Below, in pieces: positions 45,310 through 53,882 of a stretch of 64,000 nt of DNA (position 1 is the stretch's first letter; each line of letters starts with the position of its first letter). The DNA lies in the NCBI RefSeq assembly GCF_023101685.1, contig NZ_CP082164.1, forward strand, positions 8,618,001-8,682,000, read 5' to 3'. Origin of the DNA: Bradyrhizobium sp. 186 (GTDB lineage Bacteria > Pseudomonadota > Alphaproteobacteria > Rhizobiales > Xanthobacteraceae). Position numbers and translations under genes: made by a program. The notes below the pieces were generated by a model, which did no database searches, had not been told where the DNA came from, and saw nothing but the letters and a program-made list of their open reading frames with translations.

Positions 45310-46251
45310 ATGCAAGACCGATTACCATCTGTTCTCGCCAACGGCCCTGATCAATCCGTCGGTTCCTCACGTGCTGAAATGCTGCGCGCCGAAATCTGCT
45401 CCCGCAGAGAGCTATCGTTCCTCATGGAAGCGCATGATGGTCTCTCCGCCGCAATCGCTGAGCGCGCAGGGTTCAAAGGCCTCTGGGCGTCCGGCCTGTC
45501 TATTGCCTGCTCCCTGGGCTACCGCGATGCCAACGAAGCGTCGTGGAGCCAACTCGTAGACGTAGTCGAGCGGATCGTGGACTCGAGCGAACTGCCTGTG
45601 CTCGTTGACGGAGATGGCGGCTTCGGGAATTTCAACAATGCGCGCCTCGTGACACGCAGGCTCCGTCAGCGTGGAGCAGCCGGCGTCGCGCTCGAGGACA
45701 GCTGCTTTCCGAAGATGAACTCGTTTGTTGGGCATCGGCACCCCCTCGCCGATATCGACGAATTCTCTGGCCGCCTCCGGGCAGTGAAGGATACAGTCGC
45801 GGACGACTTGATCTTGGTGGCAAGGATCGAGGCGTTGATCGCTGGGCATGAGATGGACGAAGCACTTTCGCGCGCTCACGCCTACGCCGACGCGGGAGCC
45901 GATGCGATCCTCATTCATTCGCGAAGGAGCACCGCGGACGAAATCCTTTCGTTCGCGCGCGCTTGGCAGAACAGATTGCCGGTCGTGATCGTTCCGACGA
46001 AATACTATCGAACGCCGATCTCTGTATACCGCAAAGCCAGCATCTCTACGGTGATCTGGGCCAACCACTCTATGCGAGCGGCAATAGCGGCAATGCGTCA
46101 AGTCTGTGGTCGCATCATCGCTGAGGAAAGCACCGCGAGCATTGAGCCGCACATTGCTACTCTCGAGGAAGTCTTCGAACTGTTCAAGTACGACGAACTC
46201 GCCCGTGCGGAAACGCGATATTTGCGGCCCGACGCTGAACTGCGCAAATAG
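45310..46251 (+). CDS. pepM: Phosphoenolpyruvate mutase (isocitrate lyase superfamily)
   Basis: 313 residues from ATG 45310, with AAGGAA upstream. The fold is a phosphoenolpyruvate mutase/isocitrate lyase TIM barrel. Metal-binding acids lie in PVLVDGDGGFGN (Asp100, Asp102). The diagnostic loop reads LEDSCFPKMNSF (residues 128-139). The family motif is EDKxxPKxNS, so the gating Lys135 and Asn137 are kept while the first Lys is replaced by Ser131. PEP mutase rearranges phosphoenolpyruvate into phosphonopyruvate, the entry step to nearly all natural phosphonates. It is followed by nucleotidyltransferase, CDP-alcohol phosphatidyltransferase and PLP-enzyme genes. Phosphonopyruvate hydrolase is an alternative role, but the neighbours favour biosynthesis. 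Confidence 0.85.
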   Translation: MQDRLPSVLANGPDQSVGSSRAEMLRAEICSRRELSFLMEAHDGLSAAIAERAGFKGLWASGLSIACSLGYRDANEASWSQLVDVVERIVDSSELPVLVDGDGGFGNFNNARLVTRRLRQRGAAGVALEDSCFPKMNSFVGHRHPLADIDEFSGRLRAVKDTVADDLILVARIEALIAGHEMDEALSRAHAYADAGADAILIHSRRSTADEILSFARAWQNRLPVVIVPTKYYRTPISVYRKASISTVIWANHSMRAAIAAMRQVCGRIIAEESTASIEPHIATLEEVFELFKYDELARAETRYLRPDAELRK

Positions 46252-46618
46252 GGTTTCGTCGACACAGGAGCGCATATTCGTTGTCGAAGACCTACTGTCC
46301 TGGACTTCCTCCTAGCTGGCCAGGTTCGACTGCAATCTCAAATGCCTAATCATTGCACTGAGATGTCCTTAGATGGCGTAGCACGCCTCACTCAACCGAA
46401 ATGCGCACTTTGCCATCTCGGCAGCTCGAGGCACCGGATCCAGCGCCTCCCTTCTCTCTGGAGAACGGACCGACGAGGACCATTTGTCTGTCTTCACGCT
46501 TGGGCTCCATTTTCAGATGGCTCCGGCAGACCTGATCTCGCTTCAGCACGCCTAAGCTGGCGCCGAAGAAGTCCGTCGGTGTTTCACCTTAGAGGCGCGA
46601 CGAAAAAGGAACTAAACG
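46252..46618. other. Gap within the phosphonate gene set
   Basis: About 370 bases between the mutase and nucleotidyltransferase genes. One frame (AHFAISAARGTGSSASLLSG and so on) looks partly protein-like but has no start; it could be the tail of a lost gene. No terminator was found. Confidence 0.35.
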
Positions 46619-47419
46619 GTGACCGATGCTCCCAAGAACGCCGTCATTCTCGCCGCTGGCTGCGGCTCTCGCCTGCGTCCTCTGACAGATCTGCGGCCGA
46701 AGTCGCTGGTCGAGGTCAACGGCACTTCGATTCTTCACAACGCTCTGCACAATCTGGAATCTGTCGGCGTGGAAGAGGTGACGATCGTGGTGGGTTACCG
46801 CAAAGACGCCATTCAATATGCCTGCGGTAGCCACTTTGGCGAACTCAAAATCAAATATGTCGAGTCGACCGTCTTCGACCGCACCGGAAGCGCCTATTCT
46901 TTGTGGCTGGCGCGCGACGCTCTTCTCTCCGGAAACTGCTTTCTTCTCGAGGGCGACGTCTTTTTCGAAGAGGATGCGCTGCGACACTTGATGGTCTGCC
47001 GGGGGACTGACGTAGCTGCAGTCGTTCCCTTCGATGATTCAATGGAAGGGTCGGCCGTTCTGTTGTCGCAGAACGGCTTCATCTCAGGTTTTCGATTGAA
47101 GCAAACCGCGGCAAATCTTGTTGCGGATGGCCCAAAGCTTTTCAAGACGATGAACCTCCTACGGCTTTCGGCGCCGACACTCAAGGCAACGATCGTTCCG
47201 ACACTGGACGATATCATCGCCGCTGGAGCTAGGCAGACCTACACCGAAGAACTTTTGGATTATCTGATTGACAGGAGAGGCCTACAGCTCGCCGCGGCGC
47301 GATGCGATGGCCTCAGCTGGTACGAAATTGATAATGCTGACGATTTGGAGATTGCCGAGCGCATTTTCAAGGACCGAACGAATGCCTACGCGGCGAGACG
47401 TGATTTGCAAACGAGGTGA
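46619..47419 (+). CDS. Nucleotidyltransferase, probable CTP-dependent headgroup activator
   Basis: 266 residues from GTG 46619, with AAAAAGGAA upstream. The N-terminus shows the nucleotide-binding signature LAAGCGSRLRPLTDLRPKSL of the sugar-phosphate/choline-phosphate nucleotidyltransferase family. FLLEGDVFFEEDAL carries the metal-binding acid of the product site, and SWYEIDNADDLEIAERI is the typical C-terminal metal-binding block of LicC- and PntC-like cytidylyltransferases. In this context it most likely makes a CMP-activated phosphonate, for example CMP-2-aminoethylphosphonate. Its stop is seven bases from the next start, indicating one transcript. Confidence 0.83.
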   Translation: MTDAPKNAVILAAGCGSRLRPLTDLRPKSLVEVNGTSILHNALHNLESVGVEEVTIVVGYRKDAIQYACGSHFGELKIKYVESTVFDRTGSAYSLWLARDALLSGNCFLLEGDVFFEEDALRHLMVCRGTDVAAVVPFDDSMEGSAVLLSQNGFISGFRLKQTAANLVADGPKLFKTMNLLRLSAPTLKATIVPTLDDIIAAGARQTYTEELLDYLIDRRGLQLAAARCDGLSWYEIDNADDLEIAERIFKDRTNAYAARRDLQTR

Positions 47420-47426
47420 GAGTTCA

Positions 47427-48032
47427 ATGCTGAAATACCTTTGGGATCCAGCGAACGCGATAACGATCACAGGTCTTCTCTTTTCCTCCGCCAGCCTGTT
47501 TTTAGCTCTCTCTGACCGCCTTGAGCTATCTGTGGCAGCAGCGCTTTGGGCTGTTCTATCGGACCACCTGGACGGGTTTGTGGCAGGTCGCACCAAAGGT
47601 CGCGATCCAGATGTCGCAAAAATGGGAGCGAGCCTCGACGGGTTTGCAGATATCGTCTATGGAGCCGTTGTGCCTGCGGTAGTTGTGGTACAAGTCAGCC
47701 AAGCTTCACAAGTCGCGCTTGCGACCGCAACCGCTCTACTGGTGACGGGAGCAATAAGGCTTAGCTACTTTGCGAACTTTGGCAGGTCGCGTGATGGACG
47801 CTTCTTGGGCGTCCCCTTGTCATACGACGTGCCGCTCCTGGCGCTTCTATTTCTTTTTAAGCCTCTTATTCCTGCTGAAGCATTTCCTGACGTCGTGAAC
47901 ATTGCCTTCTTGCTGCTCGCTATAGCGCATGTCGCGCCTGTTCGCGTGCCACCACTCAGCGCAACAATGTATACGGCAATAAGCATCTTCGCCGTCGCGT
48001 CATCGGTGATTTTAGCCAGTCGCTCCCTTTGA
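47427..48032 (+). CDS. CDP-alcohol phosphatidyltransferase-family membrane enzyme
   Basis: 201 residues from ATG 47427, with GAGGTGAG upstream. About six membrane segments. The family motif is present as DHLDGFVAGR followed by GASLDGFAD: Asp46, Asp49-Gly50, then Gly67, Asp71 and Asp75. There is one extra residue between the Ala and Arg and a longer spacer than in the standard D2DG2AR8G3D3D pattern. These enzymes replace CMP of a CDP- or CMP-activated group with an alcohol in the membrane. After a nucleotidyltransferase in a phosphonate cluster it is best read as the step that transfers a phosphonate headgroup to a lipid alcohol. Confidence 0.85.
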   Translation: MLKYLWDPANAITITGLLFSSASLFLALSDRLELSVAAALWAVLSDHLDGFVAGRTKGRDPDVAKMGASLDGFADIVYGAVVPAVVVVQVSQASQVALATATALLVTGAIRLSYFANFGRSRDGRFLGVPLSYDVPLLALLFLFKPLIPAEAFPDVVNIAFLLLAIAHVAPVRVPPLSATMYTAISIFAVASSVILASRSL

Positions 48033-48265
48033 TTGCGGATGGAAGTATGATCCAGCGACCGGCCTTCTTGGGCTTGCAGGCTTCACTCCATGCAGGTCAC
48101 ATGATGACGTGTAGTCTCGCCAACCGCGGCGTGCACCAGACTTGTTGCCGAGAACATTTCCGCACGGATCGGCACTGCTCGATGCTTGTTCGCTGGGAGC
48201 TTGTCGAGAGATCGCGACCATCCTACGATTTTCGTTTGTCCTGAAACGTTGAGCTAGTCGCACTC

Positions 48266-49375
48266 ATGAACAGCGCAGCACAAATCGCCGTATCCCTTAG
48301 GTCGGACGAGGTCTCTGACCTGGTCAACCGATTCCCCGGCGGCTATTGGAAATATGACATCAAGGACTTCGTCCTTCTGGTAAATCCTTATTTTCCGCCG
48401 CAGGCGTTCCTTGACGAACTTAAGAACGCTCTACCGCGGCTTATTACTTGCTATCCCTCTCCTAATGCGCAGATGGTCCAGCTTCTTGCGGATGCGGTGA
48501 AGACGCCGGCGAATAATCTTGTCATTTGCAATGGCGTGGCTGAACTGATTCCCATCCTCCTTGGCCGACTGGGTATGAGGATTGCTGTCCCGGTCCCAAC
48601 CTTCAATCCCTATGAAACCACCGCCTTGCCCGGGCGGTTGTCACGCTTTTTCCTGTCACCGCCAGATTTTGAACTCGATGTGCACCGCTATGCAGCATTT
48701 GCGCGTACAAATGGTGTCGACGGCGCTGTCGTGATATCGCCGAATAATCCCACTTCGCGGATGGTTCCCTATGCGGATTTACTATATCTCGCTTCCGCGC
48801 TTCGAGCTCAACAGCAACTCCTACTGATCGATGAGTCATTTATCGAGTTTAGTGAGCTCGGGCGAAGTGCGAGCCTGGAAAATCACTTGCTCGAATTTCC
48901 CAATGTGATCGTTCTCAAAAGCCTGGGAAAGATTTACGGGACATGCGGTTTACGGATGGGGTATGCGGCATCAGCAAATGTACAGACGATGGACGAAATT
49001 AGAGCCGCCCTCCCCACGTGGAATGTCAATACGTTTGCTGAGTTTTTTCTAAGCAAGCTTCCTCACCTGGCGCACGCGGCAAAGCAGAGTTGGGTGAGGG
49101 TAGGCAGCGACAGGGACAAACTATACGCAGACCTGCGCAGCATCGACGGAATGAGAGTTCTGAAGCCCGACGCAAATTTCGTGTTCTGCGAACTCCCGCC
49201 CCATTGGCCGGATGGGGACGTGATCGCCTCGACACTTTTAAAAGATAGACGGATATTGATCAGGCACAATGGCGGCAAGACGCTTCAGAATGGCAAACGA
49301 TTCCTGCGCATCGCAAGCCGCACTGAAGACGACAATAGGCTTTTGGTGGAAGCACTGAAAGACATCTCTGATTAG
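48266..49375 (+). CDS. PLP-dependent aminotransferase/decarboxylase, HisC/CobD-like
   Basis: 369 residues. Fold type I PLP enzyme: NGVAELIPILLGR near the cofactor, ISPNNPTSR (Asn161), LLIDESFIEF (Asp189) and the Schiff-base Lys222 in LKSLGKIYGTCGLRMGYAAS. The NGVAELI and KxYGxxGLRxGY blocks resemble CobD (threonine-phosphate decarboxylase) as much as HisC. In a phosphonate cluster it could aminate phosphonopyruvate to phosphonoalanine, or decarboxylate phosphonoalanine to 2-aminoethylphosphonate. Either would help explain the absence of a phosphonopyruvate decarboxylase. The choice cannot be made from sequence alone. It starts 233 bases after the phosphatidyltransferase gene on the same strand. 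Confidence 0.83.
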   Translation: MNSAAQIAVSLRSDEVSDLVNRFPGGYWKYDIKDFVLLVNPYFPPQAFLDELKNALPRLITCYPSPNAQMVQLLADAVKTPANNLVICNGVAELIPILLGRLGMRIAVPVPTFNPYETTALPGRLSRFFLSPPDFELDVHRYAAFARTNGVDGAVVISPNNPTSRMVPYADLLYLASALRAQQQLLLIDESFIEFSELGRSASLENHLLEFPNVIVLKSLGKIYGTCGLRMGYAASANVQTMDEIRAALPTWNVNTFAEFFLSKLPHLAHAAKQSWVRVGSDRDKLYADLRSIDGMRVLKPDANFVFCELPPHWPDGDVIASTLLKDRRILIRHNGGKTLQNGKRFLRIASRTEDDNRLLVEALKDISD

Positions 49376-49879
49376 CGCAACCGACGCCGGTACTGAGCCT
49401 TCTCATGGCTGATCCAGAAGGAAGAGACTTTAGTTGGGCGGCCAGAGCTGCAATCGCAGAAAACTCCATTACGCTTTTCTTCTATCTGGTAGGTCGAGCG
49501 GAATCAAAGCAGATCAAGGCGCCGCGGCAACCACATCGCGGTTCTCTTCGCGCGGTCGGCGACCACAATCTTCCAGCGCGGATCGGCTATGTACAGCACG
49601 GTGGCTGATCTTCATGCTTACCTAATCTGGTATGTGACACAAGAGCGCGTCCGCGCAGGCGGACCGAAGTCCGCCACGCTCGAGTAATAAGGCGCGAAAA
49701 TTGCCTCATCGGGTCACATGCCCATCCTCAAGCCACGCACACTGAGTCTGCTGTTCAAGTGCGAGCGTCGTCCTCCCGGGGCAAGCCTCATCATTTCCGC
49801 CTTCGCGATGTTCGACCTCGCCCACCGGGCGTGGACCGTCTGAAAGCGGGTTCTCCCGATTCCCGGAACGACCGTATCT
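49376..49879. other. Region without an identified gene
   Basis: About 500 bases after the PLP-enzyme gene, with only short frames. It leads into IS110 debris. Confidence 0.35.
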
Positions 49880-50486
49880 GCATTAAGTCGTCATGCCCTC
49901 GCCTATTGGTGTTGCCATCTCGTTGTCGGCCTGCCTCATGCCGCCAGCGACAGCTTCGGTTCCTTGTATATCTCTCGCCCCCGACAATCGATAATCCTTA
50001 GTAACTCCGCTGTCCCGTTGCGCCCCTTGGCCGACGCGATGCCGAGTTCGGCCAGGTGCCCGCGCAGTGCATTGCTCAACATTGGTACGCTGGCGCACCA
50101 GCGATTGTCGGGTCCGGTGCAGCATCAAAACGGTCTGCTCCTCCGTCGTCTCTTGATCGGGACAAAACGCATCGACGGCCGCGTCACAGCCTCACAGATT
50201 GCAGCGGCATCATTCGCATCATTCTTGCTGCGGTTGAGGTAAGCCTTCACATAGCTCGGAGGTATCAGTCTGACTGTATGACCAAGCGCCTGAAGTTCGC
50301 GGCCCCAATGATGCGCTGACGGACATGCTTCGATCCCAACCAAACAACGTGGCAGCTGGCAAAAATACTCCAGCACCTTTGCCCGACTTACCCGCTTGCG
50401 ATCAAGACCGCGCCCGTAACATCGATCCGATGCACCTGGAACACCGACTTCGCAATATCCAGACCAATCGTGCTAACCTCGCCCAT
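49880..50486 (-). pseudogene. IS110-family transposase, broken N-terminal part
   Basis: From ATG 50486: GEVSTIGLDIAKSVFQVHRI (the DEDD-type first Asp). The next frame (50376-50125) gives CLVGIEACPSAHHWGRELQA, LGHTVRLIPPSYVKAYLNRS, KNDANDAAAICEAVTRPSMR. Another frame gives LMLHRTRQSLVRQRTNVEQC and then decay. At least two frameshifts break the gene and the C-terminal half is missing. IS110 elements have no typical inverted repeats. Confidence 0.85.
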
Positions 50487-50635
50487 GGACGGCTCCCTCA
50501 ACGGGCAGATCAGGCTTCCCAGCACGCCCGGCATATTCCGGCGGTGCCAACGTGGTCGGCTTGGCGATGTCAGGCGTGCTGAGCAACATCGCCGATGTCC
50601 CGGCTGGTCACAAGTACGAACTGCAGATGAGGCAA

Positions 50636-50803
50636 TCACGACCATCTTCGAGACCGGCCGGTCCAGTCGCCCGCCGCAGCCTTGAGCAGCGGCATGCTAT
50701 CGAGCGCCGGGTCGTCGGGCTCGACCAGATACGTCAGCAAGGCGCCAGGTGTATTGCGTTTGATTTTAGCCAGATCAGCGCGGCGGTTGTGACGATTACT
50801 CAT
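50636..50803 (-). CDS. Small conserved protein, probably truncated
   Basis: 55 residues from ATG 50803, with GAGGTATCACC upstream. MSNRHNRRADLAKIKRNTPG, ALLTYLVEPDDPALDS resembles short Bradyrhizobium orphan proteins that are longer in their C-terminal part, so this copy may end early through a frame change. Function unknown. Confidence 0.45.
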   Translation of the reverse strand: MSNRHNRRADLAKIKRNTPGALLTYLVEPDDPALDSMPLLKAAAGDWTGRSRRWS

Positions 50804-51004
50804 GGTGATACCTCGTCGTCTCCCCGCAATCGTTTCTGTCACCCAGTTTGTCGTCGTAGCAAGCCATCTGGTGGTGCCTTGCGTGGCGGGCGTGGCGCGC
50901 GGCGGTGCATCATGCTGTAGCGCTAGATGTAACGCCAAACGCTCGCGGCATGCGCGCGTTCTGCACGCCCCCGAACAGAACCGCGAGCTGGAGCGCTGCA
51001 GCGT

Positions 51005-51310
51005 TTAAGCCTTGCCGCACTGCTCGCATGTCCTGCACGGTTCCGGAAGAATCTCGCCCTGGTCACGACCGTGGGAGACACGGCGGCTCGTGTGTCGGGC
51101 ATCGAACCTGAACCATGCGTAGTTGTCTTTCCCGGTATGCTTCAAGCCAGGAATCCATTTCAAGCGGCCGACCGCCACGATGTGCGAGCACGCCTGCGCC
51201 CAGTCACGTGTTCCAGCAACAGCCACGTTGGCGCGATGCGCTCGAAGTGCGCGATCAGCGCATGCATCACCTCGCGGGTGTAGGGCGGGCTGGCGGGCGA
51301 GGACGTCTTT
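51005..51310 (-). pseudogene. Remnant of a plasmid- or phage-like gene
   Basis: Two frames give YTREVMHALIAHFERIAPTW, LLLEHVTG and then RLKWIPGLKHTGKDNYAWFR, FDARHTSRRVSHGRDQGE. The pieces read as one conserved-looking protein interrupted near 51230. I recall similar orphan proteins in Bradyrhizobium accessory regions but no known function. It lies in a stretch with IS110 debris. Confidence 0.42.
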
Positions 51311-51994
51311 TCACTTCCGCACGTTCCGATGCCTGTACTGCCGGAAGAAGCGCAGAGCGTCGCGCCAGAGGCGCCGTGCCTGACCATTGACGAGCTACTG
51401 GCGCAGATCGAGAGCCCCGTCACACGCCTGACGCCACAGGAGCGAGCTAGACGATGCCCTAGTAGCACCAGCGGCGAGGATAATAAATGGTGAAGCCGCC
51501 GCGGCCTAGCTAGGCCGTGCTTGGATCGGATCAGTCGGCCATTTGACGGCGCGCAAGGCGCCGAAGGCATTGTTGCTTGGGTCTTGACATGCAGCTGGAA
51601 CATTGCCCAAGCGCGGTTCAAACATCTCGATCTTCTGTTTGATCGAACGCGCGACCGCGACCACCGCGTCGGTCCCCTGCCCGATCGCGTTGTTGAGATC
51701 GGGCATGCCGAAGTCAGGCCCTATTTCGCAGCAGCCACAATTCAAGCGGGCCGCCGCGAGTCTTCCGCAAAGAGACGTGGCCGACTCATCTGGCGGCGTT
51801 CCGCTCGCATAGACAAAGTGGCGGCGATCTCGCTCCTGCCGGAACTGGTAGGGGGCGCCGCTGAGTTTTTTGAATATTCTTTGCCGCTTCGGCGAGAAGC
51901 TCTTCCCAACTGAAGCACTCGGCACGCAATCCATGCGGTTACGACCTATCGAGATCATGGGTTCTCCAAAGAGAAAAGACCAAAGGACACGGTC
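51311..51994. other. Region without an identified gene
   Basis: About 680 bases before the cytochrome P450 gene. Short frames on both strands have no motif. The right end holds the AAAGGA ribosome site of the P450 gene. Confidence 0.35.
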
Positions 51995-53236
51995 ATGAAA
52001 ACGCTCTTTGACGTGCGCGGAGGCGAAGATGTGCGCGGCATCCCGTTGAGCGATCTAGATGTTAGCGAACCTAGACGATTTCAAGATGATAGCTTATGGC
52101 CTTGCTTCGAGCGGCTGCGAAGGGAAGATCCCGTTCACCACTGCCAAGACAGCCCATACGGACCATATTGGTCGATAACGAAATACCGCGATATCGTGGC
52201 CGTCGATACAAATCATAAAATATTCTCGTCAGAGCAAGGTGTCACGATCCTCGACGTGCCCGAGGAACATTGGACACCGAGTTTCATCAAGGTGGGTCCT
52301 CCCAAACATGCCGCGCAGCGCAACACCGTACGTCCGATACTCGCACCGGACAATTTGGAAAAACTCGAAGGATTAATCCGCAGTCGCGCTAGAACAATCC
52401 TTGATGGCCTGCCGCGCAATGAAGCCTTCAACTGGGTCGATATGGTCTCGATCGAGTTGACGACGCAGATGCTGGCCACGCTTTTCGACTTTCCGTTCGA
52501 GGATCGCCGGCTCCTGACGTATTGGTCGGACGTAGCCGTTGCAGCGCCGACGGTTGGGCAGGCGATCGACAGCTGGGGCAAGCGAAGCGCAATCCTGTCC
52601 GAGTGCTTGAAATATTTTACTCGGCTTTGGCGGGAGCGGATAAATGCCGAGCCACGATTTGATCTCATTTCGATGATGGCGCACTCGTCCGGGACTCGGC
52701 ATATGGAGCCACGTGAGTTTCTTGGCAATCTCATTCTACTGATCGTGGGGGGCAACGACACCACGCGCAATTCGATCACCGGTGGCCTGCTGTTCATGAA
52801 CCAGCACCCCTCCGAGCTACGAAAGCTACGAGATAACCCCGCCTTGGTGTCGAGCGCTGTGTCCGAGATTATTCGATACCAAACGCCCATCGCACATATG
52901 CGCCGCAACGCCACCGCGGACATCATCATGGGAGGCAAACAAATCAGGCGAGGCGACAAGGTCGTAATGTGGTACATCTCTGGCAACCGGGACGATGAGG
53001 TCATCGAGGACGCCAACAAATTTACGATCGATCGCAAGAACGTGCGCCAACATCTCTCGTTCGGATACGGCATCCATCGTTGCCTTGGTCGACATCTCGC
53101 GCAGCTGCAGCTTAAAGTCCTCTGGGAGGAGATACTGAATAAACGCATGGAGGTCGAGGTCGTTGGCGATCCGGAGCGCGTTGCATCGAACTTCGTGTAC
53201 GGTTATTCCGCACTCCCGGTCCGAATCATAGTCTAG
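51995..53236 (+). CDS. Cytochrome P450
   Basis: 413 residues from ATG 51995, with AAAGGACACGG upstream. All P450 hallmarks are present: I-helix oxygen-binding GGNDTTRN (residues 253-258 with Thr256/257), ExxR in SEIIRY (Glu291, Arg294) and the haem-binding FGYGIHRCLGRH with Cys363. It is a soluble bacterial class I enzyme, so it needs ferredoxin and reductase, neither of which is nearby. The sequence resembles terpene- or alkyl-hydroxylating bacterial P450s more than the CYP112/114/117 gibberellin enzymes of rhizobia, but I cannot place it. It stands as a single-gene unit. Confidence 0.92.
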   Translation: MKTLFDVRGGEDVRGIPLSDLDVSEPRRFQDDSLWPCFERLRREDPVHHCQDSPYGPYWSITKYRDIVAVDTNHKIFSSEQGVTILDVPEEHWTPSFIKVGPPKHAAQRNTVRPILAPDNLEKLEGLIRSRARTILDGLPRNEAFNWVDMVSIELTTQMLATLFDFPFEDRRLLTYWSDVAVAAPTVGQAIDSWGKRSAILSECLKYFTRLWRERINAEPRFDLISMMAHSSGTRHMEPREFLGNLILLIVGGNDTTRNSITGGLLFMNQHPSELRKLRDNPALVSSAVSEIIRYQTPIAHMRRNATADIIMGGKQIRRGDKVVMWYISGNRDDEVIEDANKFTIDRKNVRQHLSFGYGIHRCLGRHLAQLQLKVLWEEILNKRMEVEVVGDPERVASNFVYGYSALPVRIIV

Positions 53237-53882
53237 GCTGTGACGCCCTGAAATGACGCGTGAGCTACACGGCAGGACCGTCGTCGGCGCCCTGATGACC
53301 AGTTACGCCACTGCGCGCGGACCGGCGCGCGCCGCTGAAGGTTGCCATCCCGGCTGGAGCCGGCACCTCTTGACCAACTTGGTCCGCCACTACGCTTCGC
53401 GTGACGCATCTCTCAAAGGCATCAAGTCCATGTCCGGGAACTCTGTCACAATCAGATTCAGACCGGAGCACGGGCGTATAAGGTGATAGGTAAGCAGCAA
53501 AGAGACCCGCAAGCCCGAACCTTTGGCCGCAGCGGTCCTCCGGTGGCGGCTTATCGCTTCGAAGACAGCCGCTCCGGCGAATGCGCTGTTCGCTATTCAG
53601 TGGCCTTCTGCCCGCGCAGAAGCCGACCGGCGTGCGGCCTGATCCTGAGCCCCTGCGGCCATCATCGTCGGCAGCAACCGCAGCTGCAGTGCCCATCATC
53701 ATGGCGGTGTCAGGCCGCAATGAATGCGCGATCATCGCGATCCGTCATCGGCGCTACCGGTCGATCCAGAGCGGGCGCGGGGCGACGGGCGGACCAACTT
53801 CACCGCATGGTCCGGCCTCGAGGGTGCGTGGCCACAGGTTCACATACACGCGTCAGCGACGGTCTGGTCAGGCCGAGGAGCA
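53237..53882. other. Region without an identified gene
   Basis: About 650 GC-rich bases between the P450 gene and the end of the leftward ATPase gene. Nothing is recognised. Confidence 0.4.

Noticed and set aside
52213..53148. Leftward open frame of 311 codons
   Set aside because: Antisense to the cytochrome P450, whose motifs are all on the other strand.
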